This document shows, piece after piece, positions 17,461 through 25,345 of a stretch of DNA of 44,657 nt. The stretch's first letter is position 1; each line of letters opens with the position of its first letter. Source of the DNA: Arcanobacterium phocae (lineage in GTDB: Bacteria > Actinomycetota > Actinomycetes > Actinomycetales > Actinomycetaceae). Position numbers and translations under genes: made by a program. The DNA is taken from positions 1 to 44,657 of the forward strand of contig NZ_JABAPM010000008.1 in the NCBI RefSeq assembly GCF_018913465.1. The letters run 5' to 3'. The notes under the pieces are model-generated. The model had not been told where the DNA came from, did not search any database, and saw only the letters and a program-made list of their open reading frames with translations.

Positions 17461-18558
17461 TTATCCAATCCGGGGAAAACTAGGTTCTATGGACGCATAT
17501 GGAATTCCCGCAAACGTCTTGAGAATCGCTTCGAAGATAATTTTTGATCCTGCCACTGGAACGGCCATACCAATTTGTTTTCTAACTGATTCTTTAGAAC
17601 CCACGAAAACAAAATCGTCTGGGAAAGTTTGCAACCGAGCTCGTTCGCGGTTCGTTAAAGCACGGGGCTCCTCCCAGTGATACATATGTGTTCCACCGCC
17701 ACCCGAACCGGTGACAGTATAACTAGGTTTTTCGGGATCGAGTCTACGATAAATTTGGCTAATTTTTGTTTTTGTGTTGATTCTTAGATGCTCTGGTAGA
17801 TCCGCTGTAAACGCATTTTGTCCGGGTAGAATGTGTTGGAGACGCTCTACTACGGTCGCGGATTGCTTCGTGCGCTCCTGACCTGTAGCCCATGTTGGTA
17901 TATTTGAAAGTGCAGTTTTAACTGAAATGTCGATGTCCTTGTAAGGTTCTGGACTTGGCACTTCAAAATTAAAAGGAAGATCCTCACGGATTCCCACTAT
18001 GATGATTCGATGTCGTGCTTGTGGTATCCCATAGTCTTCGAATTTGTAGAGATGTGGAACTAATTTATATCCAGTAGCGGAAAGATCTTTCAGAATAGTT
18101 TTAAACGCATTCCCTTCTTTATTTGATGACAGACCGGATACGTTTTCAGCTACGAAAAAGTATGGTTGGAATTCTTCTAGTATGGGCAGGCCATATGAGT
18201 ACAAAGGACCAAACTCTCCATCCATTCCTTTGCGCTCTCCAACTGTGCTGAAATCATTACAAGGGAATCCGTATGCAAATGCATCAATTTTTCCAAGTTT
18301 TTTGAATGTTTCTACAGATAATTCGCGGATGTCCCCATGAACTACAGATTCGGATTTTTCTTTATGACAAATATTTTTGCTGTATGTCAGTGTGGTATCG
18401 AGGTCATAATCATTGGCCCACTTATGGACGAGTTTATAGTCCGGATCGTCAATTTTGGCCGAGAAGGCACCAGTTGCTAATCCTCCGGGTCCGGAGAATA
18501 ATTCCCCCATACGGAAAGTTTTCGGGAGATCAGCCTTATGTGAAGGGTTGATTGTCAT
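17461..18558 (-). CDS. DNA (cytosine-5)-methyltransferase of a type II R-M system
   Basis: The 365-aa protein has all C5-methyltransferase landmarks in order: motif I LFSGPGG (about 20-26, AdoMet binding), motif IV GFPCNDFS with catalytic Cys100, motif VI ENV, and motif VIII QARHRIIIVG. A short target-recognition region follows, then motif IX RARLQTFPDDF and a motif X segment (KQIGMAVPVAGSK). It protects host sites from the nuclease encoded immediately downstream. It is the first gene of a three-gene operon with coupled translation. The base composition is AT-rich relative to the core genome, consistent with horizontal acquisition. Confidence 0.93.
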   Translation of the reverse strand: MTINPSHKADLPKTFRMGELFSGPGGLATGAFSAKIDDPDYKLVHKWANDYDLDTTLTYSKNICHKEKSESVVHGDIRELSVETFKKLGKIDAFAYGFPCNDFSTVGERKGMDGEFGPLYSYGLPILEEFQPYFFVAENVSGLSSNKEGNAFKTILKDLSATGYKLVPHLYKFEDYGIPQARHRIIIVGIREDLPFNFEVPSPEPYKDIDISVKTALSNIPTWATGQERTKQSATVVERLQHILPGQNAFTADLPEHLRINTKTKISQIYRRLDPEKPSYTVTGSGGGGTHMYHWEEPRALTNRERARLQTFPDDFVFVGSKESVRKQIGMAVPVAGSKIIFEAILKTFAGIPYASIEPSFPRIG

Positions 18559-18775
18559 GCCTACTGGAACCTCTGTCGTTTTCTGTTAAATGCGTGGCTG
18601 AATTGGACTATGCTGGAATCTATCTTGCCCCAAATATAGTCTAATTGCAGCTGGAACGTTTTCTTGTTCAATATTATTTCGAGGCTCCCACATAGTTCTG
18701 TGACAATGACTATTTGATGTTCCAGTAATCAGGTTTTATGAGAAACCATGAGTATATGCGGATATACTAACCACC

Positions 18776-19282
18776 GTGTTTAGTAATGATCCGCAAAAGA
18801 GCGCGCTGGCCGAGTTGCTTCGGCCGATTTTCGCTACCGACGTTGTCCCGCCAGCAAATGATAGTCAGCCAGTTGGTACCCAGCGTCCCAGCTCCGCACC
18901 CGCCCGCGAGTTGCGTGCCGTGCTACTGAGCTACGACGGCGCTATCCTCGCCGGCCACGTCATGCTCGACCTGCTTGAGGAAAACGGCTACGGCCCGCTC
19001 GACATCGACATCCTTACAGTAGCGCCGGAAAATCTACCCCTCGCGCTCGCGATCCAACACGCCGCCGCCTCCCGCGGCCTTGCCTACGACGTCGTCACCC
19101 AACTCGACGGTGCCCTGATCGGCCCAGATGCAACCGGCCGTACCGCCGTCGCCATCAAACTTTACGACGACGAACCCGCAGCAATCCCAGATCTGCCAGT
19201 AGCAGCAACTGCCGCCTTGATCGGCACAACGCTCGCGTCCTACACCGAAAACGACCTCATGAGTGGAGAAAAACATGACTGA
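18776..19282 (+). CDS. degenerate phosphoribosyltransferase-like protein
   Basis: The 168-aa protein is not a clean match to any enzyme. The order of its segments mimics orotate phosphoribosyltransferase: a DIDILTVAPENLPLALAIQ stretch where PyrE has its substrate-domain loop, AAASRGLAYDVVTQL where PyrE has ARGLPFDVVV-like sequence, and IGPDATGRTAVAIKLYDDE where the PRPP-binding VVEDTxTTG motif should be. The acidic/threonine PRPP motif is replaced by LYDDEPAA, so catalysis is unlikely. It overlaps the start of the TrmH-family gene. In mycobacteria pyrE lies close to the same methyltransferase, which supports descent from pyrE. A TATACT hexamer lies just before the GTG start. Confidence 0.5.
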   Translation: MFSNDPQKSALAELLRPIFATDVVPPANDSQPVGTQRPSSAPARELRAVLLSYDGAILAGHVMLDLLEENGYGPLDIDILTVAPENLPLALAIQHAAASRGLAYDVVTQLDGALIGPDATGRTAVAIKLYDDEPAAIPDLPVAATAALIGTTLASYTENDLMSGEKHD

Positions 19283-19925
19283 CGAAGCATTCGACTTTTG
19301 GGGAAACGGCGAAAAGCCGGGCGGAATCACCGGTGTTGGCCCGTGGGAAGGTCCGCTTCCAGACGATCCGCGATACGATCCGGAACTCTTGGCGAATGGC
19401 GATAAGCGTAACGTCGTCGACAAATACCGCTACTGGACGGTGGAAGCTATCCGTGACGATCTGGCCACCCACTCCACCAAACTGCATATCGCCATCGAAA
19501 ACCTCGAACATGATCTGAACATCGGATCAATCGTGCGCACTGGAAATGCTTTCAACGTCAGCGGCGTCCATATTGTTGGCCGCAAACGCTGGAACCGGCG
19601 CGGCGCACTCGTGACCGACCGTTACCTCAACGTCCACCACCACCCAGACGTTGCCAGCCTGGCACAGTGGGCTCGCGAAAACGACTATGTGCTTGTTGCG
19701 GTAGACAACATGGAGGGTTCGACGCCGATCGCCGCCACTCCGTTACCGGAAAATGCGCTGCTGATCTTCGGGCAAGAATCCAACGGGCTGAGCGCCGAAC
19801 TGTTGGCGGCCGCCGATTCGGCCGTCTATATTCCACAGTTTGGTTCCACGCGGTCCATGAATGTTGCGGCAGCGGCTGCGATTGCCATGCACATGTGGAT
19901 TATGCAGCACGGGCCGCAGGAATAA
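19275..19925 (+). CDS. TrmH/SpoU-family RNA 2'-O-methyltransferase
   Basis: The 216-aa protein has the three SPOUT motifs: motif 1 NLEHDLNIGSIVRTGNAFNV, motif 2 LLIFGQESNGL, and motif 3 STRSMNVAAAAAIAM with its trefoil-knot AdoMet pocket. It should methylate a ribose 2'-OH in tRNA or rRNA; the target nucleotide is not predictable. GTG at 19263 is in frame, but the ATG at 19275 has GGAG 7 nt upstream and is preferred. It overlaps the preceding gene by 8 bp, so the two are co-translated, and ends 3 bp from the convergent sirtuin. Confidence 0.9.
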   Translation: MTDEAFDFWGNGEKPGGITGVGPWEGPLPDDPRYDPELLANGDKRNVVDKYRYWTVEAIRDDLATHSTKLHIAIENLEHDLNIGSIVRTGNAFNVSGVHIVGRKRWNRRGALVTDRYLNVHHHPDVASLAQWARENDYVLVAVDNMEGSTPIAATPLPENALLIFGQESNGLSAELLAAADSAVYIPQFGSTRSMNVAAAAAIAMHMWIMQHGPQE

Positions 19926-19928
19926 CGC

Positions 19929-20795
19929 CTAGATGCCTAGCGCTTGTGCGATTGCAGGTAGGAGCGTGGATGCGTCGTCGTCACACCGAATATCGGCGAT
20001 GCGATCGAGCGCAGTTGGTCCTTGATTGATGATGACGACGTCGGCTTGGCGGGCCCACGCTTGGCGAGCCACCCACGCACCGGTACTCACAATCAGTGAA
20101 GTGCCCACAATCAAAATAACGTCACATTCGTTCGCGGCTGACATCGCATAGTCCATAGCCGGTGGCAGCGCTTCGCCAAACATGACGATGTCAGGCTTCA
20201 TGATTCCACCACAATACGGACACGGAGCCGGATGGAAGCGGGACTCTTGGGCGAGCTGCTTGGCCGCCGCGGTGGCTTCCGCCAAAATCGCAATATCGCC
20301 CGGTACGGTGGGCCAGTTCGGGTTGAGCTGATCTAACAAAACCGCATATTCGGCGCGTGGGAGTCGCTTATCACACTGGGTGCATCGGGCGAACTGATAT
20401 GTGCCGTGAAGCTCCCAGACATTTTGGCTTCCTGCCAGCGAATGCAAGCCGTCAATATTTTGGGTGGCAATGCCAGTAACGAGCTCGGCCTGTTCTAACT
20501 GGGCTAATGCGTGATGTGCTGGATTAGGCTCAATTGTCAATAGGTTGTGCCATGTTTCGTGATTGCGTTGCCACACCCAGTTTCGCCAATACTGGTGTGC
20601 GTGGAACATGTCGATATCCACTGTGGGCGTTGCCCCACCGCCAGTGCCGCGATAATCCGGCAAGCCAGAACCAGTTGAAACCCCGGCGCCAGTAAGAACA
20701 AGCGTGCGCCGAGAACGCATCAGATCTGCGATCTGCTCAGCAACTGGAGATGGCGGCTGGATAGTGAACTGATTAGGGCCTAGCGAATCATTCAT
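19929..20795 (-). CDS. SIR2-family NAD-dependent protein deacetylase
   Basis: The 288-aa protein has the sirtuin hallmarks: VLTGAGVSTGSGLPDYRG (NAD site), TQNIDGLH with the catalytic His region (WELHGT), two zinc cysteine pairs (CTQC and CPYC), MFGEALP, and VGTSLIVS. The N-terminus has 30 extra residues. It removes acyl groups from lysines using NAD+ in the cytoplasm. The start has AAGGTGAG upstream. It is a single-gene unit convergent with the TrmH-family gene. Confidence 0.93.
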   Translation of the reverse strand: MNDSLGPNQFTIQPPSPVAEQIADLMRSRRTLVLTGAGVSTGSGLPDYRGTGGGATPTVDIDMFHAHQYWRNWVWQRNHETWHNLLTIEPNPAHHALAQLEQAELVTGIATQNIDGLHSLAGSQNVWELHGTYQFARCTQCDKRLPRAEYAVLLDQLNPNWPTVPGDIAILAEATAAAKQLAQESRFHPAPCPYCGGIMKPDIVMFGEALPPAMDYAMSAANECDVILIVGTSLIVSTGAWVARQAWARQADVVIINQGPTALDRIADIRCDDDASTLLPAIAQALGI

Positions 20796-20935
20796 ATTCT
20801 CACCTTAGTTGCTTTTGGATAAACGTGTAGGGTGGACAGAAGCGTATCCGAGTGTAGTTTGACGATTGTCGCAGGCGATGCTTATGCGCACAATTTTCAG
20901 ACACCGGATATTGTTATTCGGGGAGAGGAAGTCAT

Positions 20936-22309
20936 ATGATCTTCCATCGAAAAGGGCGAACTCGCTCACGACTTATTACGACGACGCTGATAGTTGGCCT
21001 GTTTTTAACGCCGTCGATTGCGAGCGCAGCAACTACAATCAACATTCCCGACGAACATTTGGCGAACTGCATCACCAAGGCTTTGAAAAAGCCGGCCGGA
21101 AGTGAGATCACTGACGACGACGTCAACGAACTGATCAAACTAACCTGCCGTCGAGGCGTCACTGATGTTACTGGCCTCGGTGCCTTCACTCAGCTAGTCA
21201 GACTTGATTTAGGTGAGAATCCGGGGCTTACGAACGTTGATGAGATTGCACCGCTAACTGGGCTAAAAAGTCTTAATCTGCAAAATAATACTGAGCTGGA
21301 CAACGTCGACGTGATAAAGAATCATCCGACACTCCAGAAACTAGCTCTCAACAATATTGGTCTTGAAGATTCCGATTTGGAAAGGGTTATCGCGACCATA
21401 CCAACGCTGACGTATCTTGCGGTGAGCAACAACAAGATTGAACATGTTTCGGCGTTGACTGCGGACGTGTTACCGAATCTGCGCGACATCCGGATCGCGA
21501 GCAACCGGGTAGTAGATCTGTCCCCGCTTGGACAATCACAGCTGACGAAACTTTATGCTGGTGGCCAAGTCAATGAATCTGGACCGACGATGTACGTTCC
21601 AGCCCGCGCGGATACTTTCATAATGAGTATGCAACGCCCAGATATTCTTACTACTACTGGGGACAACGGAATCGTTGTTGCTGGAGATCAGTACACGTCC
21701 GAATACGAACTAGGGACGGATACTGTCACTGTTAGTAATCTTGATGAGATGACCACCCAACTGGGGGTCAAGTTCCAGGACCCAGCTCCACGCGCCGGAG
21801 AGACCTTTACTGGATGGGTTTTCTATCCAGTTGTACAAGCTGACGTGACAAGTGAACCACCAACTACCGGCACGGTAGAAACAGCGTATTCACACCAGTT
21901 CACAGTGACCGAAGGTTTCCCGGTGTCAATGTGGACATGGACGTCGGCAGCTATTCCTGGGCTAAGTTTCGATCCGGCGACAGGATTATTGAGCGGGACA
22001 CCTACGCAAGCTGGTCAGTTTGAGGCCAATATTGCTGCTGAAGACGAATTAGGAAATGCTATCGAGTACAGCACCACCGTTAATATCGAGCCAGTGCAGG
22101 TAACCCCGCCAGCTGGAGATATGACCCCGCCAGTTTCGGATGTGACTCCGCCAGTTGGAGATGTGACTCTACCGGTTGTTCACCCAGCAAGTAAGACGCC
22201 GCTAGCACAAACTGGAATGACCGGTTTCCTCGGCATGGGCATTGCGAGCCTGCTACTGATGAGTGCCGGTGGCGGTGTTCTCCTGATGCGTAAAAAGCGT
22301 ACCGTCTGA
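20936..22309 (+). CDS. LAQTG-anchored leucine-rich-repeat surface protein
   Basis: The 457-aa protein is internalin-like in plan. It has a signal peptide (residues 1-31, basic start then hydrophobic, ending IASA), a cap of about 45 residues, about five LRR units (about 75-195; for example LVRLDLGENPGLTNVDEIAP), and a linker. A putative Ig/cadherin-like He_PIG domain (about 300-385, with GLSFDPATGLLSGTPTQAG) follows. Then come a PP-x-x-D tandem linker (TPPVSDVTPPVGD), LAQTG, a hydrophobic helix and RKKR. It should be covalently linked to peptidoglycan by a sortase, and LAxTG suggests a class E type. A role in adhesion is inference from the fold. GGAAG precedes the ATG. Confidence 0.9.
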   Translation: MIFHRKGRTRSRLITTTLIVGLFLTPSIASAATTINIPDEHLANCITKALKKPAGSEITDDDVNELIKLTCRRGVTDVTGLGAFTQLVRLDLGENPGLTNVDEIAPLTGLKSLNLQNNTELDNVDVIKNHPTLQKLALNNIGLEDSDLERVIATIPTLTYLAVSNNKIEHVSALTADVLPNLRDIRIASNRVVDLSPLGQSQLTKLYAGGQVNESGPTMYVPARADTFIMSMQRPDILTTTGDNGIVVAGDQYTSEYELGTDTVTVSNLDEMTTQLGVKFQDPAPRAGETFTGWVFYPVVQADVTSEPPTTGTVETAYSHQFTVTEGFPVSMWTWTSAAIPGLSFDPATGLLSGTPTQAGQFEANIAAEDELGNAIEYSTTVNIEPVQVTPPAGDMTPPVSDVTPPVGDVTLPVVHPASKTPLAQTGMTGFLGMGIASLLLMSAGGGVLLMRKKRTV

Positions 22310-22457
22310 ATCTCTCGCCAGGCGTCTATCTACTATTACCCTCGCATAGATAGATACCTAGTGCACATAATTTCACGAACGGGACTGAGGGCTTAACAAG
22401 TGAGCACGAATAGTGCGATAATGGAACTGTTCTAACCACTACAAGAGGAGTATTCCC

Positions 22458-23480
22458 GTGGCAATTGCAACCCCAGAGGTTTACAACGAAATGCTTGACC
22501 GCGCTAAGGCCGGCAAGTTCGCATACCCAGCAATTAACGTTACGTCATCTCAGACGCTAACCGCTGCTATCCGTGGCTTTGCTGAGGCAGAGTCTGACGG
22601 TATTATTCAGGTTTCCGTTGGCGGTGCAGAGTACTGGTCAGGTTCAACTGTGAAGGACCGCGTTGCCGGCTCCCTCGCAATGGCAGCATACGCTCGCGAA
22701 ATCGCAAAGAACTACGATGTCAACATCGCACTGCACACCGATCACTGTGCAAAGCAGAACATCGATTCTTGGATTCGCCCACTTATGGAGCTCGAAGCTG
22801 AAGAAGTCAAGGCTGGTCGTCTCCCATTCTTCCAGTCCCACATGTGGGACGGTTCTGCTGTTCCACTCGCAGAGAACCTTGAGATCGCTCAGGAAATGCT
22901 AGAGCTTGCTGTCAAGGCAAACACCATCCTCGAAGTCGAGATCGGCGCTGTTGGCGGCGAAGAAGACGGCGTTGTTGGCGAAATCAACGAGAAGCTTTAC
23001 ACCACTGCTGAAGATGGCATGAAGACCATCGAAGCTCTTGGTCTTGGCGAAAAGGGCCGTTACATCACCGCTCTTACCTTCGGTAACGTCCACGGTGCAT
23101 ACAAGCCAGGTCACGTCAAGCTTCGTCCAGAACTCCTTGGTGAGATTCAGGAAGAAGTTGGCAAGAAGGTTGGCAAGGAATCGCCATTCGATCTCGTTAT
23201 GCACGGTGGCTCCGGCTCAACCGCAGAAGAAATCGCAACCGCTGTCCGCAACGGTGTTATCAAGATGAACGTCGATACCGATACCCAGTACGCATTCACC
23301 CGCCCAGTCGCTGAGTGGATGATGCGTAACTTCGATGGCGTTCTTAAGATTGACGGCGAAGTCGGCAACAAGAAGCAGTACGATCCACGCTCGTGGGGTA
23401 AGGCTGCTGAGACCGGCATGGCTGCGCGCGTTGTTGAAGCATGTGAGCGCCTCGGTTCCGTCGGAACCAAGATGCGCTGA
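22458..23480 (+). CDS. fba: class II fructose-bisphosphate aldolase
   Basis: The 340-aa protein is the zinc-dependent class IIA enzyme. HTDHC (about 95-99) carries catalytic and metal ligands. GNVHGAYKPGHV and VMHGGSGS supply further metal- and phosphate-binding residues, and MNVDTDTQYAFTRP the substrate loop. It interconverts fructose-1,6-bisphosphate with dihydroxyacetone phosphate and glyceraldehyde-3-phosphate. Codon use is that of a highly expressed gene (GCA, CGT, AAG, TTC preferred). It has AAGAGGAG before the start and its own terminator. In M. tuberculosis fba also lies near trmH, pyrE and clpB. Confidence 0.96.
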   Translation: MAIATPEVYNEMLDRAKAGKFAYPAINVTSSQTLTAAIRGFAEAESDGIIQVSVGGAEYWSGSTVKDRVAGSLAMAAYAREIAKNYDVNIALHTDHCAKQNIDSWIRPLMELEAEEVKAGRLPFFQSHMWDGSAVPLAENLEIAQEMLELAVKANTILEVEIGAVGGEEDGVVGEINEKLYTTAEDGMKTIEALGLGEKGRYITALTFGNVHGAYKPGHVKLRPELLGEIQEEVGKKVGKESPFDLVMHGGSGSTAEEIATAVRNGVIKMNVDTDTQYAFTRPVAEWMMRNFDGVLKIDGEVGNKKQYDPRSWGKAAETGMAARVVEACERLGSVGTKMR

Positions 23481-23530
23481 TCGAGCTGCGTCAACGCCTA
23501 GCATGCTGCGTTAAGTATGCACATAGGCTT

Positions 23531-23562
23531 GAAGGCGGGCATCCGATAGGGTGTCCGCCTTT
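23531..23562 (+). terminator. terminator of fba
   Basis: A stem of about 13 bp with G-T wobbles (GAAGGCGGGCATCC with GGGTGTCCGCCTTT) and loop GATA lies 50 bp after the fba stop and is followed by a short T tract. Confidence 0.7.
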
Positions 23563-23587
23563 GCAGTCTCTATTAGCCACTACACGG

Positions 23588-23617
23588 TTGCATAATTATT
23601 GAGCTCAATAATAAAAT
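23588..23617 (+). promoter_or_regulatory. promoter with 18-bp palindromic operator before the glycan operon
   Basis: TTGCAT (23588-23593), an 18-bp spacer and TAAAAT (23612-23617) form a plausible sigma-70-type promoter. The spacer is filled by ATTATTGAG|CTCAATAAT (23595-23612), a perfect 18-bp palindrome. It starts 95 bp before the first gene of the cluster. A repressor bound here would block RNA polymerase, so substrate-controlled expression is inferred. The protein is not encoded nearby. Confidence 0.65.
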
Positions 23618-23689
23618 ATGCGGAGTATCAGAACGGGAACAACGATGTTTCCCAACTAATATCAAGCTCAGAGCTTGAGGAGGCTGGCC

Positions 23690-25345
23690 ATGGAGGCCCT
23701 CATTGTTGATGAACTAACGAAGATTCTTCCTACGCAACGCCCGCGCCCGGCTGAACTTTCGCGTACTCGGTTCAGCAACGAACCTTTCCAGTTTCAGATT
23801 GCCTGGCATGAGCCGCCGCATGGTATCGACCGGATCGAAACCACGATCACCATTTCCGCTGGTGATTTAGCAACTGTTCGATGCGAAGAAGCCATGCTTG
23901 TTCCGGTATCTACCCCGTTTTTTATGGGGGACGACGACGGTTATCTCGTCTCTCGCCCAGATCTTATGCCAGATGTTTTGCGTCCAGTGGAGACCAAAAA
24001 GACCAATAGTGCGGACGGTTCCGAATGGAGCTGTTTCGTTCAACAACGTCACCAGGGGTGGAATAGTGTGTGGGTGAGCGTCGATGACCCGGGCGCCTAT
24101 ATCACGGTAAAAGTCGGCGAAATCGTGCTACCAACACTAGAGGTGACAACGATTCCGGCCACCGTTCCAGAACCAGATATTGTCAACACCCGCTGGTTCC
24201 ATTGTGATTCCTTAGCGCATACAGCTCATGTGTCAGTATGGAGTGACGAACACTGGCAGGCGATTGAAAACCAGATGATTGCTGCCCGGCGGATGCACAT
24301 TAACTGTTTGCTGATGCCACTGTGGACCCCGCCGCTTGATACCGCTCCCGGAAAACGCCGGATGCCAACCCAGCTCTTAGACATTACGCGTACCGAAACC
24401 GGAGAGTACCTATTCGATACGGCACGGGCGGTGCGTTGGCTCGGCTTGCTGAAAAAGCACGGGTTTAGCGCTATCGAGATCCCGCATATTTTCACCCAGT
24501 GGGGAGCGAAAGCCTGCGCACAATTCTATATTCGGCAGGGCCAAGAGGTTCAGCCGGCTTTTGGCTGGGAGACCCCTGCTACCGCGCCAGAATACCGCGC
24601 ATTCCTCGAACAACTTATTCCGTTTGTGCGTAGTTTCTTGAGCGAACATATGGATCCTGACTCGCTCTATTTCCATATTTCAGATGAGCCTGCCGAAAAC
24701 AATGTGGACACGTATGTTGCAGCTCGTGCCCAAGTGCTCGACTTGCTTGACGGTTGCCACGTCATCGATGCTCTATCTGACGTGGCTTACCACGAACTTG
24801 TGGACACCGCCGTCGTCGCCACAGACGCAATCGACAAGTTCCGTGCCAGCGGTATCGAACCAGAATGGGTCTACTACTGTGTATGTCAAGAAACGAAACT
24901 TGCCAACCAATACATCGCCCAACGCCCGAACCGCCACCGCTATCTGGGGTTCCAGCTCTACAAGTCTGGCGCTCGCGGATTTTTACAGTGGGGATACAAC
25001 TTTTATAACACGCAGCTGTCCACCGGGTATGTCGATCCGTTCTGGGAAAACGACGCCGGTGGCGGATTCATCTCCGGAGATGCGTTCATCGTTTATCCCG
25101 CGCCGAACGGTGAAGTCTGGGAAAGCCTGCGACACCGCATGGTGGGCGCCGGCTTCCAGGATCTAGCCGTCTGCCAATTCGCGGAAACCCTGATGGGGCG
25201 CGATGCGGTACTTGACATTATTGATCCGGACCAGACCCTCGATTATGCGAGCGGTTGGGTTTCGGAACAGGAACTGATCCGGCGTCGAGAGCGCCTCAAC
25301 TCTACTATTGACGCCAAGCTACAAGAAAAAATGAAGGAACTATGA
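23690..25345 (+). CDS. GH123/DUF4091 glycoside hydrolase, probable beta-N-acetylgalactosaminidase
   Basis: The 551-aa protein matches the DUF4091 family, whose catalytic domain defines GH123. An N-terminal beta-rich domain (1-170) precedes a TIM-barrel region. The paired acids D332-E333 in HISDEPAE correspond to the adjacent Asp-Glu pair of substrate-assisted GH123 enzymes. The end carries the family block RGFLQWGYNFY. Characterised GH123 enzymes remove terminal beta-GalNAc from glycosphingolipid glycans such as Gb4 and GA2. There is no signal peptide, so it should act on imported glycans. AGGAGG lies 6 nt before the ATG. Its stop overlaps the next start (ATGA). It is the first gene of the operon. 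The exact substrate is inference. Confidence 0.8.
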   Translation: MEALIVDELTKILPTQRPRPAELSRTRFSNEPFQFQIAWHEPPHGIDRIETTITISAGDLATVRCEEAMLVPVSTPFFMGDDDGYLVSRPDLMPDVLRPVETKKTNSADGSEWSCFVQQRHQGWNSVWVSVDDPGAYITVKVGEIVLPTLEVTTIPATVPEPDIVNTRWFHCDSLAHTAHVSVWSDEHWQAIENQMIAARRMHINCLLMPLWTPPLDTAPGKRRMPTQLLDITRTETGEYLFDTARAVRWLGLLKKHGFSAIEIPHIFTQWGAKACAQFYIRQGQEVQPAFGWETPATAPEYRAFLEQLIPFVRSFLSEHMDPDSLYFHISDEPAENNVDTYVAARAQVLDLLDGCHVIDALSDVAYHELVDTAVVATDAIDKFRASGIEPEWVYYCVCQETKLANQYIAQRPNRHRYLGFQLYKSGARGFLQWGYNFYNTQLSTGYVDPFWENDAGGGFISGDAFIVYPAPNGEVWESLRHRMVGAGFQDLAVCQFAETLMGRDAVLDIIDPDQTLDYASGWVSEQELIRRRERLNSTIDAKLQEKMKEL

